64,000 nucleotides of DNA from Eucalyptus grandis (lineage: Eukaryota; Streptophyta; Magnoliopsida; Myrtales; Myrtaceae), in NCBI RefSeq assembly GCF_016545825.1, contig NC_052613.1:46730112-46794111 (forward strand), written 5' to 3'. The notes under the pieces were generated by a model. The model had not been told where the DNA came from and searched no databases. It saw nothing but the letters and a program-made list of their open reading frames with translations. Numbering within the stretch: the first letter of the stretch is position 1; each line of letters starts with the position of its first letter. Of the stretch, positions 26,034-40,508 are shown in pieces. A program made the position numbers and the translations under genes.

Positions 26034-26357
26034 ATGGGGGGTTCACAAAGCAAGGAGGAGAGGCTGAAGAAAGTGGAGAAGAAGATACAATCGACCGAGA
26101 AGATGATAAATAAGGCGAGACAAGAACTCACTAAGGACTTGAATGACGGCAGCGGGCGACCGATCGACGAGAGAGATCACAAGAGGTTCCAGAAGTATTC
26201 TGCATTGACGGCCAAGCTAATGGACTTGCAAAGCGAGAGCACCAGAATATATCTGGAAGAGGAGCAGATTCCTGGCGTGGGGTATGAGAAGGGCAGCTCC
26301 AGCATCATCGGTGAAATTAAGCATTTATGGTCGAAGTCCAGGAAAAATGACAGCTAG
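26034..26357 (+). CDS. Small putative N-myristoylated coiled-coil protein, copy A
   Basis: Unrecognised 107-aa protein. I chose the ATG giving MGGSQSK because it creates a good N-myristoylation signal (Gly2, Ser6, Lys7) and because copy B shares it. An upstream in-frame extension exists, but its first possible codon is not an ATG. Residues 8-36 are highly charged and helical (RLKKVEKKI pattern, probable coiled coil). A hydrophilic linker follows, then a second helix around KRFQKYSALTAKLMDLQSES. The C-terminal IYLEEEQIPGVGYEKGSSS and IIGEIKHL are identical in both copies. No transmembrane segment is seen. A membrane-anchored scaffold or adaptor is an inference only. The paralogue at 57102-57434 is about 85 percent identical with most changes in the N-terminal helix. 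Confidence 0.65.
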   Translation: MGGSQSKEERLKKVEKKIQSTEKMINKARQELTKDLNDGSGRPIDERDHKRFQKYSALTAKLMDLQSESTRIYLEEEQIPGVGYEKGSSSIIGEIKHLWSKSRKNDS

Positions 26358-26373
26358 GGCACGCGTGAACGTC

Positions 26374-26650
26374 AATTATCAAAAAGTCCTAAACCTATTA
26401 TAATTGTGCCAATTTAATCATAATTTTTTTTTTGGCCAATTTAGTCCTGAACATTTTGTTTTTGCTCAAGTTCAGTCTATCCGGCCATGCATAGTCGGAA
26501 AAATCTGATGTGACATCCTAGTCAGCGCTAGTCGGCTTTGCCGACGCTGACATGGCACCGAAGAGCAAAACGTCACCCTTTTGCTTTAAAAAAAAAAAAA
26601 AAAAAAAAACAAAAACAAAAGGCAAAAGAGAAAAGAGCATGAAGAGAAAA
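26374..26650 (+). mobile_element. Left terminal inverted repeat of a MULE-like element
   Basis: From about 26380 the sequence aaagtcctaaacctattata and the ~230 bp following match, in reverse complement, the block at about 52350-52632. Shared landmarks are ggccatgcatagtcggaaaaa, gacatcctagt, ccgaagagcaaaacgtcacc and ttttgctttaaaa. Long inverted termini are typical of Mutator-like elements. The outer edge is degraded (aattatcaaaaag against aattacaaaaaaa), and no matching target duplication is visible. Confidence 0.75.
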
Positions 26651-26739
26651 GGGGTGGGGTTGGCGGGTTCTTTCCCAAAATCAAGCAGGGAACCTAAATT
26701 GAGAGGATCTTCCCTTGATTCATGGTCGCCTGACATTGA

Positions 26740-29030
<2,291 letters not shown>

Positions 29031-30024
29031 ACCTTCTCTTTGCTACCGGCGCTACTAAACCCGACACCTCATTTTTAAAACCTCTTTGCTTTATTGAGCA
29101 TATAAAATTTAATGTTCAAACCCGACACCTCATTTTTTTTCTCTATTTCTTGCCCAATAACCATTTTTAAAATAAACTTGGGCAACTCTTTTTTTTCTTT
29201 AAAGTTTTCGAAAATAAATTCGTATATGTTCCTGTACTCAAAATTAATCCATCAAACTTTGTACGCACCTAGTTTAAAACCTCATTGTATTATTGAGTAT
29301 AAAAATTTAGCGTCCAGACCCGAAACCTCATTTTTCTCTATTTCTTGCTCAACCACCCATTTTGAAATAAATTTAGGCAACTCTTTTTTTTTTTCTCTAA
29401 AGCTTTAGGAAATAAATTCATATGTGCTTCCGTACTCAAAATTAATCCAGCAAACTTTGCATGCACCGAGTTCAAAACCTCATTGTGTTATTGAGCAAAA
29501 AAAAAAAATTTGCGTCCAAACCCGACACCTCATTTTTTTTTTCTCTACTTCTTCCCCAACCACCATTTTTGAAATAAACTTGGGCAATTGTTTTTTTCTT
29601 TAAAGCTTTCGAAAATAAATTCATACGTATTCCCGTACTCAAAATTAATCTATGAAACTTTGTACATATCTAGTTTAAAACCCCATTGTGTTAATGAGCA
29701 AATAAAATTTGGCGTTCAAATCCGACACCCCATTTATTTTCTATTTTCTTGCCCAACCACCCCTTTTGGAAATAATATTGGGCAACTCTGTTTTTTTCTT
29801 TAAAACTTTCGGAAATAAGTTCGTACGTGCTCTCGTACTCAAAATTAATCTATCAAAATTTATACGCACTTAGTTTAAAAACTCATTGTATTATTAAGCT
29901 TATAAAATTTGGCATCCAAACCCGACACTTCATTTTTTTCTTTATTTATTGCCCAACAACCTTTTTGAAAATAATATTGGGCAACTTTTTTTTTTCTTTC
30001 AAGCATTTGGAATAATTTCGCACG

Positions 30025-30211
30025 ACCACCGCCCACAGTGGCGTAGCTGGCTCGGGCTCTCTCCCCCTCATGAAGAGGAGAAGTTCGAATCCTAGATGCG
30101 TCATTAGGGATTATTACCTAGAGTACTGTGGTGGTGAGTCCTGCAGTTGCTTCCCTAAGCTTTGCTCGGCTGTCGGCTTACAGGGTTCTTTGGGTTACCA
30201 AAAAAAGAAAA
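30025..30211 (+). mobile_element. SINE (tRNA-derived) inserted in array S1
   Basis: 187 bp flanked by the perfect 11-bp target duplication AATTTCGCACG (30014-30024 and 30212-30222). It starts accaccgcccacagtggc, has an A-box-like tagctggctcgggc and a B-box gttcgaatcc, and ends gggttaccaaaaaaag with an A-rich tail. Confidence 0.85.
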
Positions 30212-30822
30212 AATTTCGCACGTGTTCCTGTACTCAAAATTAATCTATCAAGCTTTGCACGCACCTAATTTAAAACCCCATTGTGTTATTGAGCAAATAA
30301 AATTTGGCGTCAAAACCCGACATTCCATTTATTTTCTATTTTTTTGCCCAACCATCCTTTTTGAAAATAATATTAGGCAATTCTTTTTTTTTTTCCTTTA
30401 AATCTTTTGGAAATAAGTTCATACGTGCTCCCATAATCAAAACTAATCCATCAAACTTTGCACGCACCTAATTTAAAACCTCATTGTATTATTAAGCTTA
30501 TAAAATTTGACATCCAAACCCGACACCTCATTTTTTTCTCTATTTCTTGCCCAACCACTGTCTTTGAAATAAACTTGGGTAACTCTTTTTTTATTTTTTA
30601 TTTAAAGCTTTCGAAAATAATTCCGTATATGCTTTCGTACTCAAAATTAATCCAGCAAACTTTGCATGCACCTAGTTTAAAACCTCATTGTGTTATTGAG
30701 CAAATAAAATTTGACGTCCAAACCCATATTTATTTTCTATTTTCTTACCCAAGCACACTTTTTGAAATAATATTGGGCAACTTTTTTTCTTTCAAGCTTT
30801 CAGAAATAAATTCGTACGTGCT

Positions 30823-31030
30823 ACCACCGCCCGCGGTGGCCGCGATGGTTAAGGCTTGGTACCCCATCCGCAGGGGGAAGGGTTCGAGACTCCGCGTCCG
30901 CGTTGCTTCAATGCAAAACGCGCGATTCACCTGTGGCTGGGTTTGTGGTGGTAGCCCAGTCCACCCCAGGGTTTACTCTCCGCCGCGAAGCGGCGCACGG
31001 AGGTTCCCTGGGTCACCAAAAAAAAAAAAA
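30823..31030 (+). mobile_element. Second SINE of the same family inserted in array S1
   Basis: 208 bp flanked by AATTCGTACGTGCT / AATTCATACGTGCT (30809-30822 and 31031-31044, one mismatch). The start accaccgcccgcggtgg is nearly identical to the SINE at 30025. It has an A-box-like tggttaaggcttgg and a B-box gggttcgagactcc, and its tail is gggtcacc followed by about 15 A. It is more GC-rich and looks less decayed than the first. Confidence 0.88.
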
Positions 31031-32489
31031 AATTCATACGTGCTTCCGTACTCAAAATTAATCCATTAAACTTTGCATGCACCTAGTTTAAAACCTCATT
31101 GTGTTATTGAGCATATAAAATTTGGTGTCTAAACTCGACACCTCATTTTCTTTGTCTATTTCTTACCCAACCACCATATTTGAAATAAACTTGGACAACT
31201 CTTTTTTTTTTTCTTTAAAGTTTTTGGAAATAAATTCATACATGTTCCGTACTCAAAATTAATCCATCAAAATTTGCACGTACCTTATTTAAAATCTCAT
31301 TGTGTTATTGAGCAAATAAAATTTGGCGTCTAAATCCAACACTCAATTTATTTTCTATTTTCTTGCCCAACCACCATTTTTGGAAATAATATTAGGCAAC
31401 TCATTTTCTTTTCTTCATTAAAGCTTTCGGAAATAAGTTCGTACGTACTCCCGTACTCAAAATTAATCTATCAAACTTTGTACGCACCTAGTTTAAAACC
31501 TCATTGTATTATTGAGCTTACAAAATTTGGCATCCAAACCCGACACTTTATTTTTTTCTCTATTTCTTGCCCAACAACCCTTTTTGAAATAAACTTGAGC
31601 AACTCTTTTTTTTTTCTTTAAAGCTTTCGAAAATCAATTCGTACGTGTTCCCGTATTCAAAATTAATTCATCAAACTTTGAATGCACCTAGTTTAAAACC
31701 TTATTGTGTTATTGAGCAGATAAAACTCGGCATCCAAAACCAACACGTCATTTTTTTCTCTATTTCTTGCACAGCAACCTTTTTGAAATAAATTTGGGAA
31801 ATTCTTTTATTTTTTTCTTTAAAGCTTTTGGAAATCAATTCGTACATGTTCCCGTACTCAAAATTAATCCATCAAACTTTGCACGCACCTAGTTTAAAAT
31901 CTCACGGTGTTATTGAGCATAGAAAATTTGGCGTCCAAACCCAATACCTCATTCTTTTTTCTATTTCTTGCCCAATCACCATTTTTAAATAAACTTGAGT
32001 AACTCTTTTTTTTTCTTTAAAGCTTTCATAAATAAATTCGTACGTGCTTCCATACTCAAAATTAATCCATCAAACTTTGTACGCACCTAGTTTAAATCCT
32101 TATTGTGTTATTGAGAAAATAAAATTTGGTGTCCAAACCTGACACCCCATTTATTTTCTATTTTCTTGCCCAACCACCTATTTTGGAAATAATATTGGGC
32201 AACTCTTTTTTTTTTTCAAAAATAAATTTGTACGTGCTCCCATACTCAAAATTAATCCATCAGACTTTGCACGCACCTAATTTAAAACCCCATTGTGTTA
32301 TTGAGCTTATAAAATTTGGTGTCCAAACCCGACACCTCATTTTTTTCTCTATTTCTTGCCTAACAACCCAATTTTGGAAATAATTTTGGGCAACTCTTTT
32401 TTTTTCTTTAAAGTTTTTGAAAATAAATTTATTCGTGCTCCTGTACTCAAAATTAATCCATCAAACTTTTCGAAAATATTTTTTTTTTC

Positions 32490-35053
32490 TTTAGTGCATG
32501 TTCCCTTCTTCCGAGTTGTTGGTTTAGATTGAGCCCAAAAGCATTTATGTTCGATCGTAGAATGAGCTCCAAGATAGAAGAGATGGATGGTAGATTAAAG
32601 GATATCATCACTCAGAAAGATACTTTGAGCTTGAGAGAGAATAACAGGAACATAGCGGCATACCGAGGAGTGGATAAGCTGCTTCACACTACAAGTTTGC
32701 TCGAGCCTTGTTTTGTTAGCAGGGAGGTTGAAAAAATGGAGATCCTTGAATTGTTGATCGGTGAAGAAGAAGATGATAGGACATGTGCAGATCTAAAAGT
32801 GATTCCCATCGTGGGGATGGGGGTATTGGGAAGATTGCTTTGGCTCAACAAGTCTACAATAATGCTAAAGTTACCAACTATTTCGATGTGAAAGCATGGG
32901 CTTCATTTTCGATGATTTCGACGTGCTTGCTATTACAAAGAAGATCCTTGAGATAGTGAATGGCCATTTGCTTTGTGAAGGAAATGACTTAAATTGGCTT
33001 CATGTTAAGCTGAAGGAACACCTTGTGGGGAAGAAGTTTCTTGTCATTCTAGCCGATGTTTGGAATGAGAATTATGGAGAATGGACTATTCTCTTGAAGC
33101 ATTTTCAATCAGGAGTGAAGGGAAGCAAGGTCATTGTCACGACTCATAATTTTCACGTTGCTGAAATAGCCCGTGCTCGACCCTATATTCTCAAAGAGTT
33201 GTCGCAAGATTATTGTATGACTTTGTTTACATTTCATGCTTTTGGAGTTGGAAATTTCGATCATCATCCATATTTTGAAGGGTTAGGTATGAAAATAGTG
33301 AAAAAAAAATGTCAAAGGTTGCCATTAAATGTGAACACTTTGGCTGGGTTACTGAGCTTTAAAGTCAATCCCCATGAATGGAAAGCTATATTGGATAGCA
33401 AAATTTGGGACCTACCGAAAGAAGGTAATGACATCCTTCCGACCTTGAAAATTAGCTACCTCCATCCCCCTTCGAATTTGAGGAAATGTTTCGCTTACTG
33501 TGCTATATATCCCAAGGATTATGCAATTGAACGAGGCGAGTCGATTCACTGGTGGATTGCAAAGGGCTTGTTTGAAGGAAAAGAATGAAAGAACCGTTGG
33601 AATATAGGTTTGAAATTTTTCGACAAGCTAGTTTCTAGATCGTTACTTCAAAAGTTCAGTCGCAGCGAATCATACTTCTTGATGCATGATCTTGTGCATG
33701 ACCTCGCAAAGCTAGTTGCCGGTGCAACTTGTTTTAGCTCAGGAGAGTTTGACTATGAAGGCTATCAAAATAATGTATCTTTAGCTTATCATGCCTCATT
33801 TATTAGTAGTAGTCACATTGTGGGTAGAAGATTCAAGATATATCATGAAATGAAGGGACTTTGGTCCCCCCTAAGTGCGTGCGTCGTACACACCGTTTCG
33901 GCCCTAGGCGCGTGCGACACACGTGCGAGGTGCCTAGCGCGTGCCACGCACGTGCGTGCCACGTGCCGGTCGTTTCCATTTTTATTCTGCATTTGTTGCA
34001 AAAACTATGATGCGTTATACACGCATACCTGCATTTTTTAGAACGGGCAAAGAAAATGCAAGACTTAAAGGGCTAATGACAGAATTAGCTAATTATCGAT
34101 GGAATGATGGTGATGTAGTACCACACGTGGTCAAGGTCAATCATATGATACAAAAAATCATCTAGAATGGTTATACTATTTGTCTAAGAAAATGTTAGGC
34201 AACTTATTATCCAAATTGAAGTACTTGAGGCTGCTTTCATTATGTCACTATCGCATCAGAGATGTACTTGATTGCATTGGCAAACTAAGGCACTTGAAGT
34301 TCCTCAATTTGTTGTGTACTAACATTGAAACCCTTCCAAAGTCAATTGTTGCATTGTACTACCTAGAAGTCTTGATGTTGCGGGGACAAAGCGCTAGCCT
34401 CATGGTGACCTAGAATTCTCGTCATGGTTAGGAAGTCCCTCATACGTTAACATGGTGCATTTACGTTTAGATAGGTGTTGTCGGGACAAAGCGCTAGCCT
34501 TGTTGGGACAACTATCTTCTCTAAAAGAACTATATATCAAAGGTCTAAATGCAATACACACAGTAGGATCTGAATTTTATGGAACTAAAAGTTTTTTTTC
34601 TATCCTTAATGACTTGGGAATTCAAGGACATGCGATCGTGAGAGGATTGGTCTCATTACTTCGACAATGAAGAAGTAGGAGCTTTCTTCCCTTGTCTTGA
34701 GCATCTGGTCATTTGGAATTGTCCTATATTGATCAGAAGATTGCCTAGTCAACTGAGCTCCCCCAAAAAGCTGGAAATCAACTCTTGTCCGCTTATGGAT
34801 GCCTCATCCTCTATCATTAGCCTTTCATCCCTCAATAAATTGACCTTCAGAGGTTGTACTAAGGGAGTGCTAAAGAGTTTGGTAAACTTGGCATCTCTAA
34901 CCTCTCTTGTCATACAAGATGTTGTTGAATTAACCTACTTAAATGATAGGTTTATAAGCTCCTTAATCAAGCTAGAGAAGTTTAAGATCAAAAGTTGTAA
35001 AAGTTGATGTACTTATGACAAGAGAGAGATGTAATTCAAAATCTCACTTGTCT
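32490..35053 (+). pseudogene. CNL (CC-NB-ARC-LRR) resistance gene, broken, unit 1
   Basis: Intracellular immune-receptor relic of the RPP13-like CNL type, 5'-truncated at the S1 array. The CC remnant is FMFDRRMSSKIEEMDGRLKD. NB-ARC motifs in order: a P-loop frameshifted by one missing G at about 32818-32830 (IVGMG then VLGRLLW), RNBS-A AWASF, kinase-2 KKFLVILADVWNE (second Asp of LDDVW lost), RNBS-B GSKVIVTTHN, a GLPL-like QRLPLN and RNBS-D CFAYCAIYPKDYA. A premature stop follows at GLFEGKE (about 33588), then MHDLVHDLAK (MHD region) and LRRs. A gag-like fragment interrupts the LRR start at about 33855-34170, and a deletion scar with copied filler lies at 34383-34400. At least four lesions make function unlikely. 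Confidence 0.9.
33855..34172 (+). mobile_element. Gag-like fragment embedded in CNL unit 1
   Basis: The fragment starts at ggactttggtcccccctaag, passes through a tract of repeated gtgcgt/cgcacg units and then encodes ARLKGLMTELANYRWNDGDV, which resembles the UBN2/copia gag central region. Closely related copies lie at 36270-36590 (unit 2), 37885-38575 and 40290-41070. Because it interrupts LRR coding sequence, it is a foreign insertion spread by later duplications. Confidence 0.5.
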
Positions 35054-37889
35054 AAAGATACTTTGAGCTTGAGAGAGAATAACAGGAACATAGCGGCATA
35101 CCGAGGAGTGGATAAGCTGCTTCACACTACAAGTTTGCTCGAGCCTTGTTTTGTTAGCAGGGAGGTTGAAAAATGGAGATCCTTGAATTGTTGATCAGTG
35201 AAGAAGAAGATGATAGGACATGTGTAGATCTAAAGTGATTCCCATCGTGGGGATGGGGGTATTGGGAAGATTGCTTTGGCTCAACAAGTCTACAATAATG
35301 CTAGAGTTACCAATTATTTCAATGTGAAAGCATGGGCTTCATTTTCGATGATTTCAACGTGCTTGCTATTACAAAGAAGATCCTTGAGATAGTGAATGGC
35401 CATTTGCTTTGTGAAGGAAATGACTTAAATTGGCTTCATGTTAAGCTGAAGGAACACCTTGTGGGGAAGAAGTTTCTTGTCATTCTAGCCGATGTTTGAA
35501 TGAGAATTATGGAGAATGGACTATTCTCTTGAAGCATTTTCAATCAGGAGTGAAGGGAAGCAAGGTCATTGTCACGACTCATAATTTTCACGTTGCTGAA
35601 ATAGCCCGTGCTCGACCCTATATTCTCAAAGAGTTGTCGCAAGATTATTGTATGACTTTATTTGCATTTCATGCTTTTGGAGTTGGAAATTTCAATCATC
35701 ATCCATATCTTGAAGGGTTAGGTATGAAAATAGTGAAAAAATGTCAAGGGTTGCCATTAGATATGAACACTTTGGCTGGGTTACTGAGCTTTAAAGTCAG
35801 TCCCCATGAATGGAAAGCTATATTGGATAGCAAAATTTGGGACCTACCGAAAGAAGGTAATGACATCCTTCCGACCTTGAAACTTAGCTATCTCCATCTC
35901 CCTTCGAATTTGAGGAGATGTTTCGCTTACTGTGCTATATATCCCAAGGATTATGCAATTGAACGAGGCGAGTCGATTCACTAGTGGATTGCAGAGGGCT
36001 TGTTTGAAGGAAAAGAATGAAAGAACCGTTGGAATATAGGTTTGAAATTTTTCGACAAGCTAGTTTCTAGATCGTTACTTCAAAAGTTCAGTCGCAGCGA
36101 ATCATACTTCTTGATGCATGATCTTGTGCATGACCTCGCAAAGCTAGTTGCCGATGCAACTTGTTTTAGCTCAAGAGAGTTTGAGTAAATAATGCATCTT
36201 TAGCTCATCATGCCTCATTCATTAGTAGTAGTCACATTGTGGGTAGAAGATTCAAGATATATCATGAAATGAAGGGACTTTGGTCCCCCTAAGTGCGTGC
36301 GTCGCACACGCCGTTTTGGCCCTAGGCGCGTGCGACACACGTGCGGGGTGCCTAGCGCGTGCCACGCACGTGCGTGCCACGTTCCGGTCGCTTCCATTTT
36401 TATTCTGCATTTGTTGCAAAAACTATTATGCGTTATACACGCATACCTGTATTTTCGAGAACGGGCGAATAAAATGCAAGACTTAAATGGCTAATGACAG
36501 AATTAGCTAATTATCGATGGAATGATGGTGATGTAGTACCACACGTGGTCAAGGTCAATCATATGATACAAAAAATCATCTAGAATGGTTATACTATTTG
36601 TCTAAGAAAGTGTTAGGCAACTTATTATCCAAATTGAAGTACTTGAGGCTGCTTTCATTATGTCACTATCGCATCAGAGATGTACTTGATTGCATTGGCA
36701 AACTAAGGCACTTGAAGTTCCTCAATTTGTTGTGTACTAACATTGAAACCCTTCCAAAGTCAATTGTTGCATTGTACTACCTAGAGGTCTTGATGTTGCG
36801 GGGACAAAGCGCTAGCCTCATGGTGACCTAGAATTCTCGTCATGGTTAGGAAGTCCCTCATACGTTAACATGGTGCATTTACGTTTAGATAGGTGTTGTT
36901 GGGACAAAGCGCTAGCCTTATTGGGACAACTATCTTCTCTAAAAGAACTATATATCAAAGGTCTAAATGCAATACACACAGTAGGGTCTGAATTTTATGG
37001 AACTAAAAGTTTTTTTCTATCCTTAATGACTTGGGAATTCAAGGACATGCGATCGTGAGAGGATTGGTCTCATTACTTCGACAATGAAGAAGTAGGAGCT
37101 TTCTTCCTTGTCTTGAGCATCTGGTCATTTGGAATTGTCCTATATTGATCAGAAGATTGCCTAGTCAACTGAGCTCCCCCAAAAAGCTGGAAATCAACTC
37201 TTGTCCGCTTATGGATGCCTCATCCTCTATCATTAGCCTTTCATCCCTCAATAAATTGACCTTCAGAGGTTGTACTAAGGGAGTGCTAAAGAGTTTGGTA
37301 AACTTGGCATCTCTAACCTCTCTTGTCATACAAGATGTTGTTGAATTAACCTACTTAAATGATAGGTTTATAAGCTCCTTAATCAAGCTAGAGAAGTTTA
37401 AGATCAAAAGTTGTAAAAAGTTGATGTACTTATGACAAGAGGGAGATGTAATTCAAAATCTCACTTGTCTAAAGAGGTTAATTGTCAAAAAATTGTCCTG
37501 AATTGATATTATTTTGAGTTGGAGAATGAGATATAAAGTTGTCTAGCAAGCTGGAGACTATGGACTCACGAAATTGCATCAATTTGCAGAAGCACCCAAG
37601 TGAGATTTACACCATTTCCTCTCTTTAAGAGTTGACCATCAAGAAATGTCCAAAACTCGTGTCCTTCCCTAAAATAGGTATGTTGACGTCTTTGATATCA
37701 CTAATTATCCAAAATTGCAAGATTCCTTTGCCTAGAGGATTAAGTGTTTATATGGATGAATCAAGTACCGCCAGCAATAATAATGGTGACATGATGTCTT
37801 GTTTGCAAAAATTAAAAATTGACGGACGCGATTGTCCACCAGCCTCTCCATTTAACGAGAGTAGATATAAACATCAACGAATGAAATGA
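35054..37889 (+). pseudogene. CNL resistance gene, broken, unit 2 (tandem copy of unit 1)
   Basis: Positions 35054-37475 repeat 32616-35053 almost base for base, including the P-loop frameshift, the GKE stop, the gag-like insertion and the filler scar. The duplication is therefore younger than those lesions. Additional private defects are a frame break at DVWNE (about 35498), a TAG where unit 1 has the first Trp of HWWIAKGL (about 35983) and a ~20-bp deletion near 36184. From 37476 it runs on into further LRRs (KKCPKLVSFPKIG, DMMSCLQKLKIDG) that unit 1 lacks. It ends at a GC-rich, repeat-derived segment starting at about 37880. Confidence 0.9.
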
Positions 37890-38116
37890 ATGAACTTTGG
37901 TCCCCCCTAAGCGCGTGCGTTGCACGCACCGTTTCGGCCCCAGGCGTGTGCGACACACATGCGGGGTGCCTGGTGTGTGCCACGCACGCGTGCCATGCAC
38001 GTGCGTGGCGCGTGCCATGCACGCATGTGGCACGTGCCGGTCGGTTCGCCTTACCCAACCTGATTGGTCCAACCCAACTCGACTGGCTCGACTAGTCCGA
38101 CCCGACCCGACTGCCC

Positions 38117-38187
38117 ATTGACTCAACCTGTTGACCGTTGACTCTGCGTTAAGCTACGTTAACCGGCGTTGACCACTGTTGACCGGC
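38117..38187 (+). repeat. Clustered TTGAC (W-box-like) repeats, array 1
   Basis: Five TTGAC cores occur within about 70 bp, in a degenerate gttgaccactgttgaccgg minisatellite that belongs to the long form of the gag-associated segment between CNL units 2 and 3. TTGAC(C/T) is the core of the WRKY W-box. Whether these sites are used is unknown. Confidence 0.6.
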
Positions 38188-38439
38188 CCAAAAAAAAAGA
38201 AAAAGTTTGTATTTTCCAATTTGTTTGTTGTGGATTATAAGTAATCCCTTTTTTGTTCTGCATATGTTGCAGAAACCATGTAAAATTATGTATTTGCCGT
38301 TTTGTTTATTATAGATTATAAGTAATCCTTTTTTTTTTCATTCTGCATTTGTTGCATGAACCATGAAAATTCTGTATTTTCCCTTTTGTTCATTGTGGAT
38401 TATAAGTAATCTATTTTTATTCCATATCTGCATTTTCAA

Positions 38440-40285
38440 GAACGGACGAAGAAAATGCAAGACTTAAAGGGCTAATGACAGAGTTAGCTAATTATCGATG
38501 GAATGATAGTGATGTAGTATCACACGTGGTTAAGGTCAATCAGATGATATAAGAAATCATCTAGAATAGTTATCCTATTTGTCTAAGAAAGTGTTTAGGC
38601 GACTTGTTATCCGAATTGAATTACTTGAGGCTGCTTTTATTATGTCACTATCGTATCAGAGAGGTACCCGATTACATTGGCAAATTATGGCACTTGAGGT
38701 TCCTCAATTTGTTGTATACTAACATTGAAACCCTTCCAAAGTTAATTGCTGCATTGTACTACCTAGAGGCCTTGATGTTGCGGGGATGTAAAAACCTTAC
38801 TGAATTACTAGAAGGTATGGAGAAGCTAATCAATCTAATCTCGACTTTACCGACACTCCGAGCTTAAGAGCGATGCTGCTATGTATAGGTAATTTGGCAT
38901 GTCTTGAGATATTTGTTCAAATTGGTTGTGGGAACGGAAGTAAGGTCGAGGTTGAAGGAGTTAAAAAACCTAGAGAACATTGGAGGGGAATTGTGCATCT
39001 CTAATTTGCATAAGGTTCAAGAAACTGAAGATGCCACAGATGCCAATTTACGCATGAAGGAGGGAATATGCCAATTGACCTTGCAATGGTGCAAAGATTT
39101 TGGAAATTTCCGAAATGAAGAGCTTGAAGCAAAAGTCCTAGACTTTCTTCGCCCTCACCCAAACCTTGTAAGTTTCACAATATTCTACTATGGTGACCTA
39201 GAATTTCTGTCATGGTTAAGAAGTCCCTCATACGTTAACATGGTGCATTTACGTTTAAATGGGTGTTATCGGGACAAAGTGTTAGCCTTATTGAGACAAC
39301 TATCTTCTCTAAAAGAACTATATATCAAAGGTCTAAATGCAATACACACAGTAGGGTCTGAATTTTATGGAACTAAAAGTCTTTTCCATCCTTAATGACT
39401 TTGGAATTCAAGGACATGAGATCGTGGGAGGATTGGTCTCATTGCTTCGACAATGAAGAAATAGGAGTTTTATTCCCTTGTCTTGAGCATCTGGTCATTT
39501 GGGATTATCCTATATTGATCGGAAGATCGCCTAGTCAACTGAGCTCCCTCAAAAAGCTGGAAATCAACTCTTGTCCGCTTATGAATGCCTCATCCTCTAT
39601 CATTAGCCTTTCATCCCTTAATAAATTGAACTTTAGAGGTTGTAATGAGGGCGTGCTGAAGAGTTTAGTAAACTTGACATTTCTAACTTCTCTTGCCATA
39701 CAAGATGTTGTTGAATTAACCTGCTTAAATGATAGGTTTATAAGCTCCTTGGTCAAGCTAGAGAAGTTGAAGATCAAAAGTTGTAAAAAGTTGATGTATT
39801 TGTGACAAGAGAGTGATGTAATTCAAAATCCCACTTGTCTAAAGAGGTTAGTTGTCAAAAGTTGTCCTGAATTGATATTATTTTGAGTTGGAGAATGAAA
39901 TATATAGTTGTCTAGCAAGCTGGAGACTATGGACTCACGAAATTGCATCAATTTGGAGAAGTACCCAAGCGAGATTTACACAATTTCCTCTCTTCAAGAG
40001 TTTTTTTTGTTTTTTTGGTAAAGTCCTCTCTTCAAGAGTTGACCATCAAGAAATGTCCAAAACTCGTGTCCTTCCCCGAAATAGGTACGTCGACGTCTTT
40101 GATATCACTAATTATCCAAACTTGCAAGATTCATTTGCCTAGAGGATTAAGTGTTCATATGGATGAATCAAGCACCGCCAACAATAATAATTGTGACATG
40201 ATGTCTTGCTTGCAAGAATTAAAAATTGACGGATGCGATTGTCTACCAGCCTCTCCATTTAGCGAGAGTAGATATAAATATTGAC
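38440..40285 (+). pseudogene. CNL resistance gene LRR fragment, unit 3
   Basis: Only the LRR part is present. It starts within a gag-like fragment (38440-38590), then reads LSELNYLRLLLLCHYRIREV, YIGKLWHLRFLNL and LMLRGCKNLTELLEGMEKL. Next comes the R1-type block LKELKNLENIGGELCISNLH, ending with WLRSPSY, SSLKELYIKGL and KLEINSCPL repeats. It keeps the ~400 bp (about 38788-39190) that units 1 and 2 have lost, so it better reflects the ancestral LRR. Frame breaks occur at about 38866 and 39395, and an AT-rich insertion lies at 40001-40020. NB-ARC is absent. Confidence 0.88.
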
Positions 40286-40508
40286 GAATGAAATGAATGG
40301 ACTTTCGTCCCCCCTAAGCGCGCGCGTTGCACGCACCGTTTCGGCCCCAAGCGCGTGCGACACACTTGTGGGGTGCCTGGTGCGTGACAGGCACGTGCGG
40401 GGTGCCTGGCGCGTGCCATGCACACGCGTCGCATGTGCTGGTCAATTCGTCCTACCTGACCCGATCGGTCCGACCGGCCCGACTAGTCCGACCTGACTTG
40501 ACTGCCCG

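Larger units (their letters stand above)
22155..26373. repeat. Segmental duplication copy A
   Basis: Copy A aligns with copy B (52634-57450) in the same orientation, starting at gaaaaaactgtgaaagtgc and ending just after the stop codon of the small ORF at gaacgtc. Large stretches are close to identical (for example 22675-23230 against 53085-53650, and 24300-24830 against 53650-54190). Copy A has two private insertions, a 1056-bp hAT-like element and a SINE. It lacks most of the SUVH-like sequence of B, carrying an unrelated stretch at about 24840-25170 instead. Confidence 0.9.

Noticed and set aside
30050..30110. tRNA gene candidate (B-box gttcgaatcc)
   Set aside because: No cloverleaf can be folded. 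The box belongs to a SINE with an A-rich tail and target duplication.
29112..32383. Repeated open frames reading HAPSLKPHCVIEQIKFG-like peptides in array S1
   Set aside because: The ~200-bp period is not a multiple of three, and the same peptide appears in shifting frames with stops. This is a tandem repeat, not a repeat protein.
37890..38060. GTGC/CACG-rich palindromic tract as a CRISPR-like or hairpin array
   Set aside because: Units are irregular and uninterrupted by unique spacers, and the genome is a plant. It is a degenerate minisatellite within the gag-associated segment.
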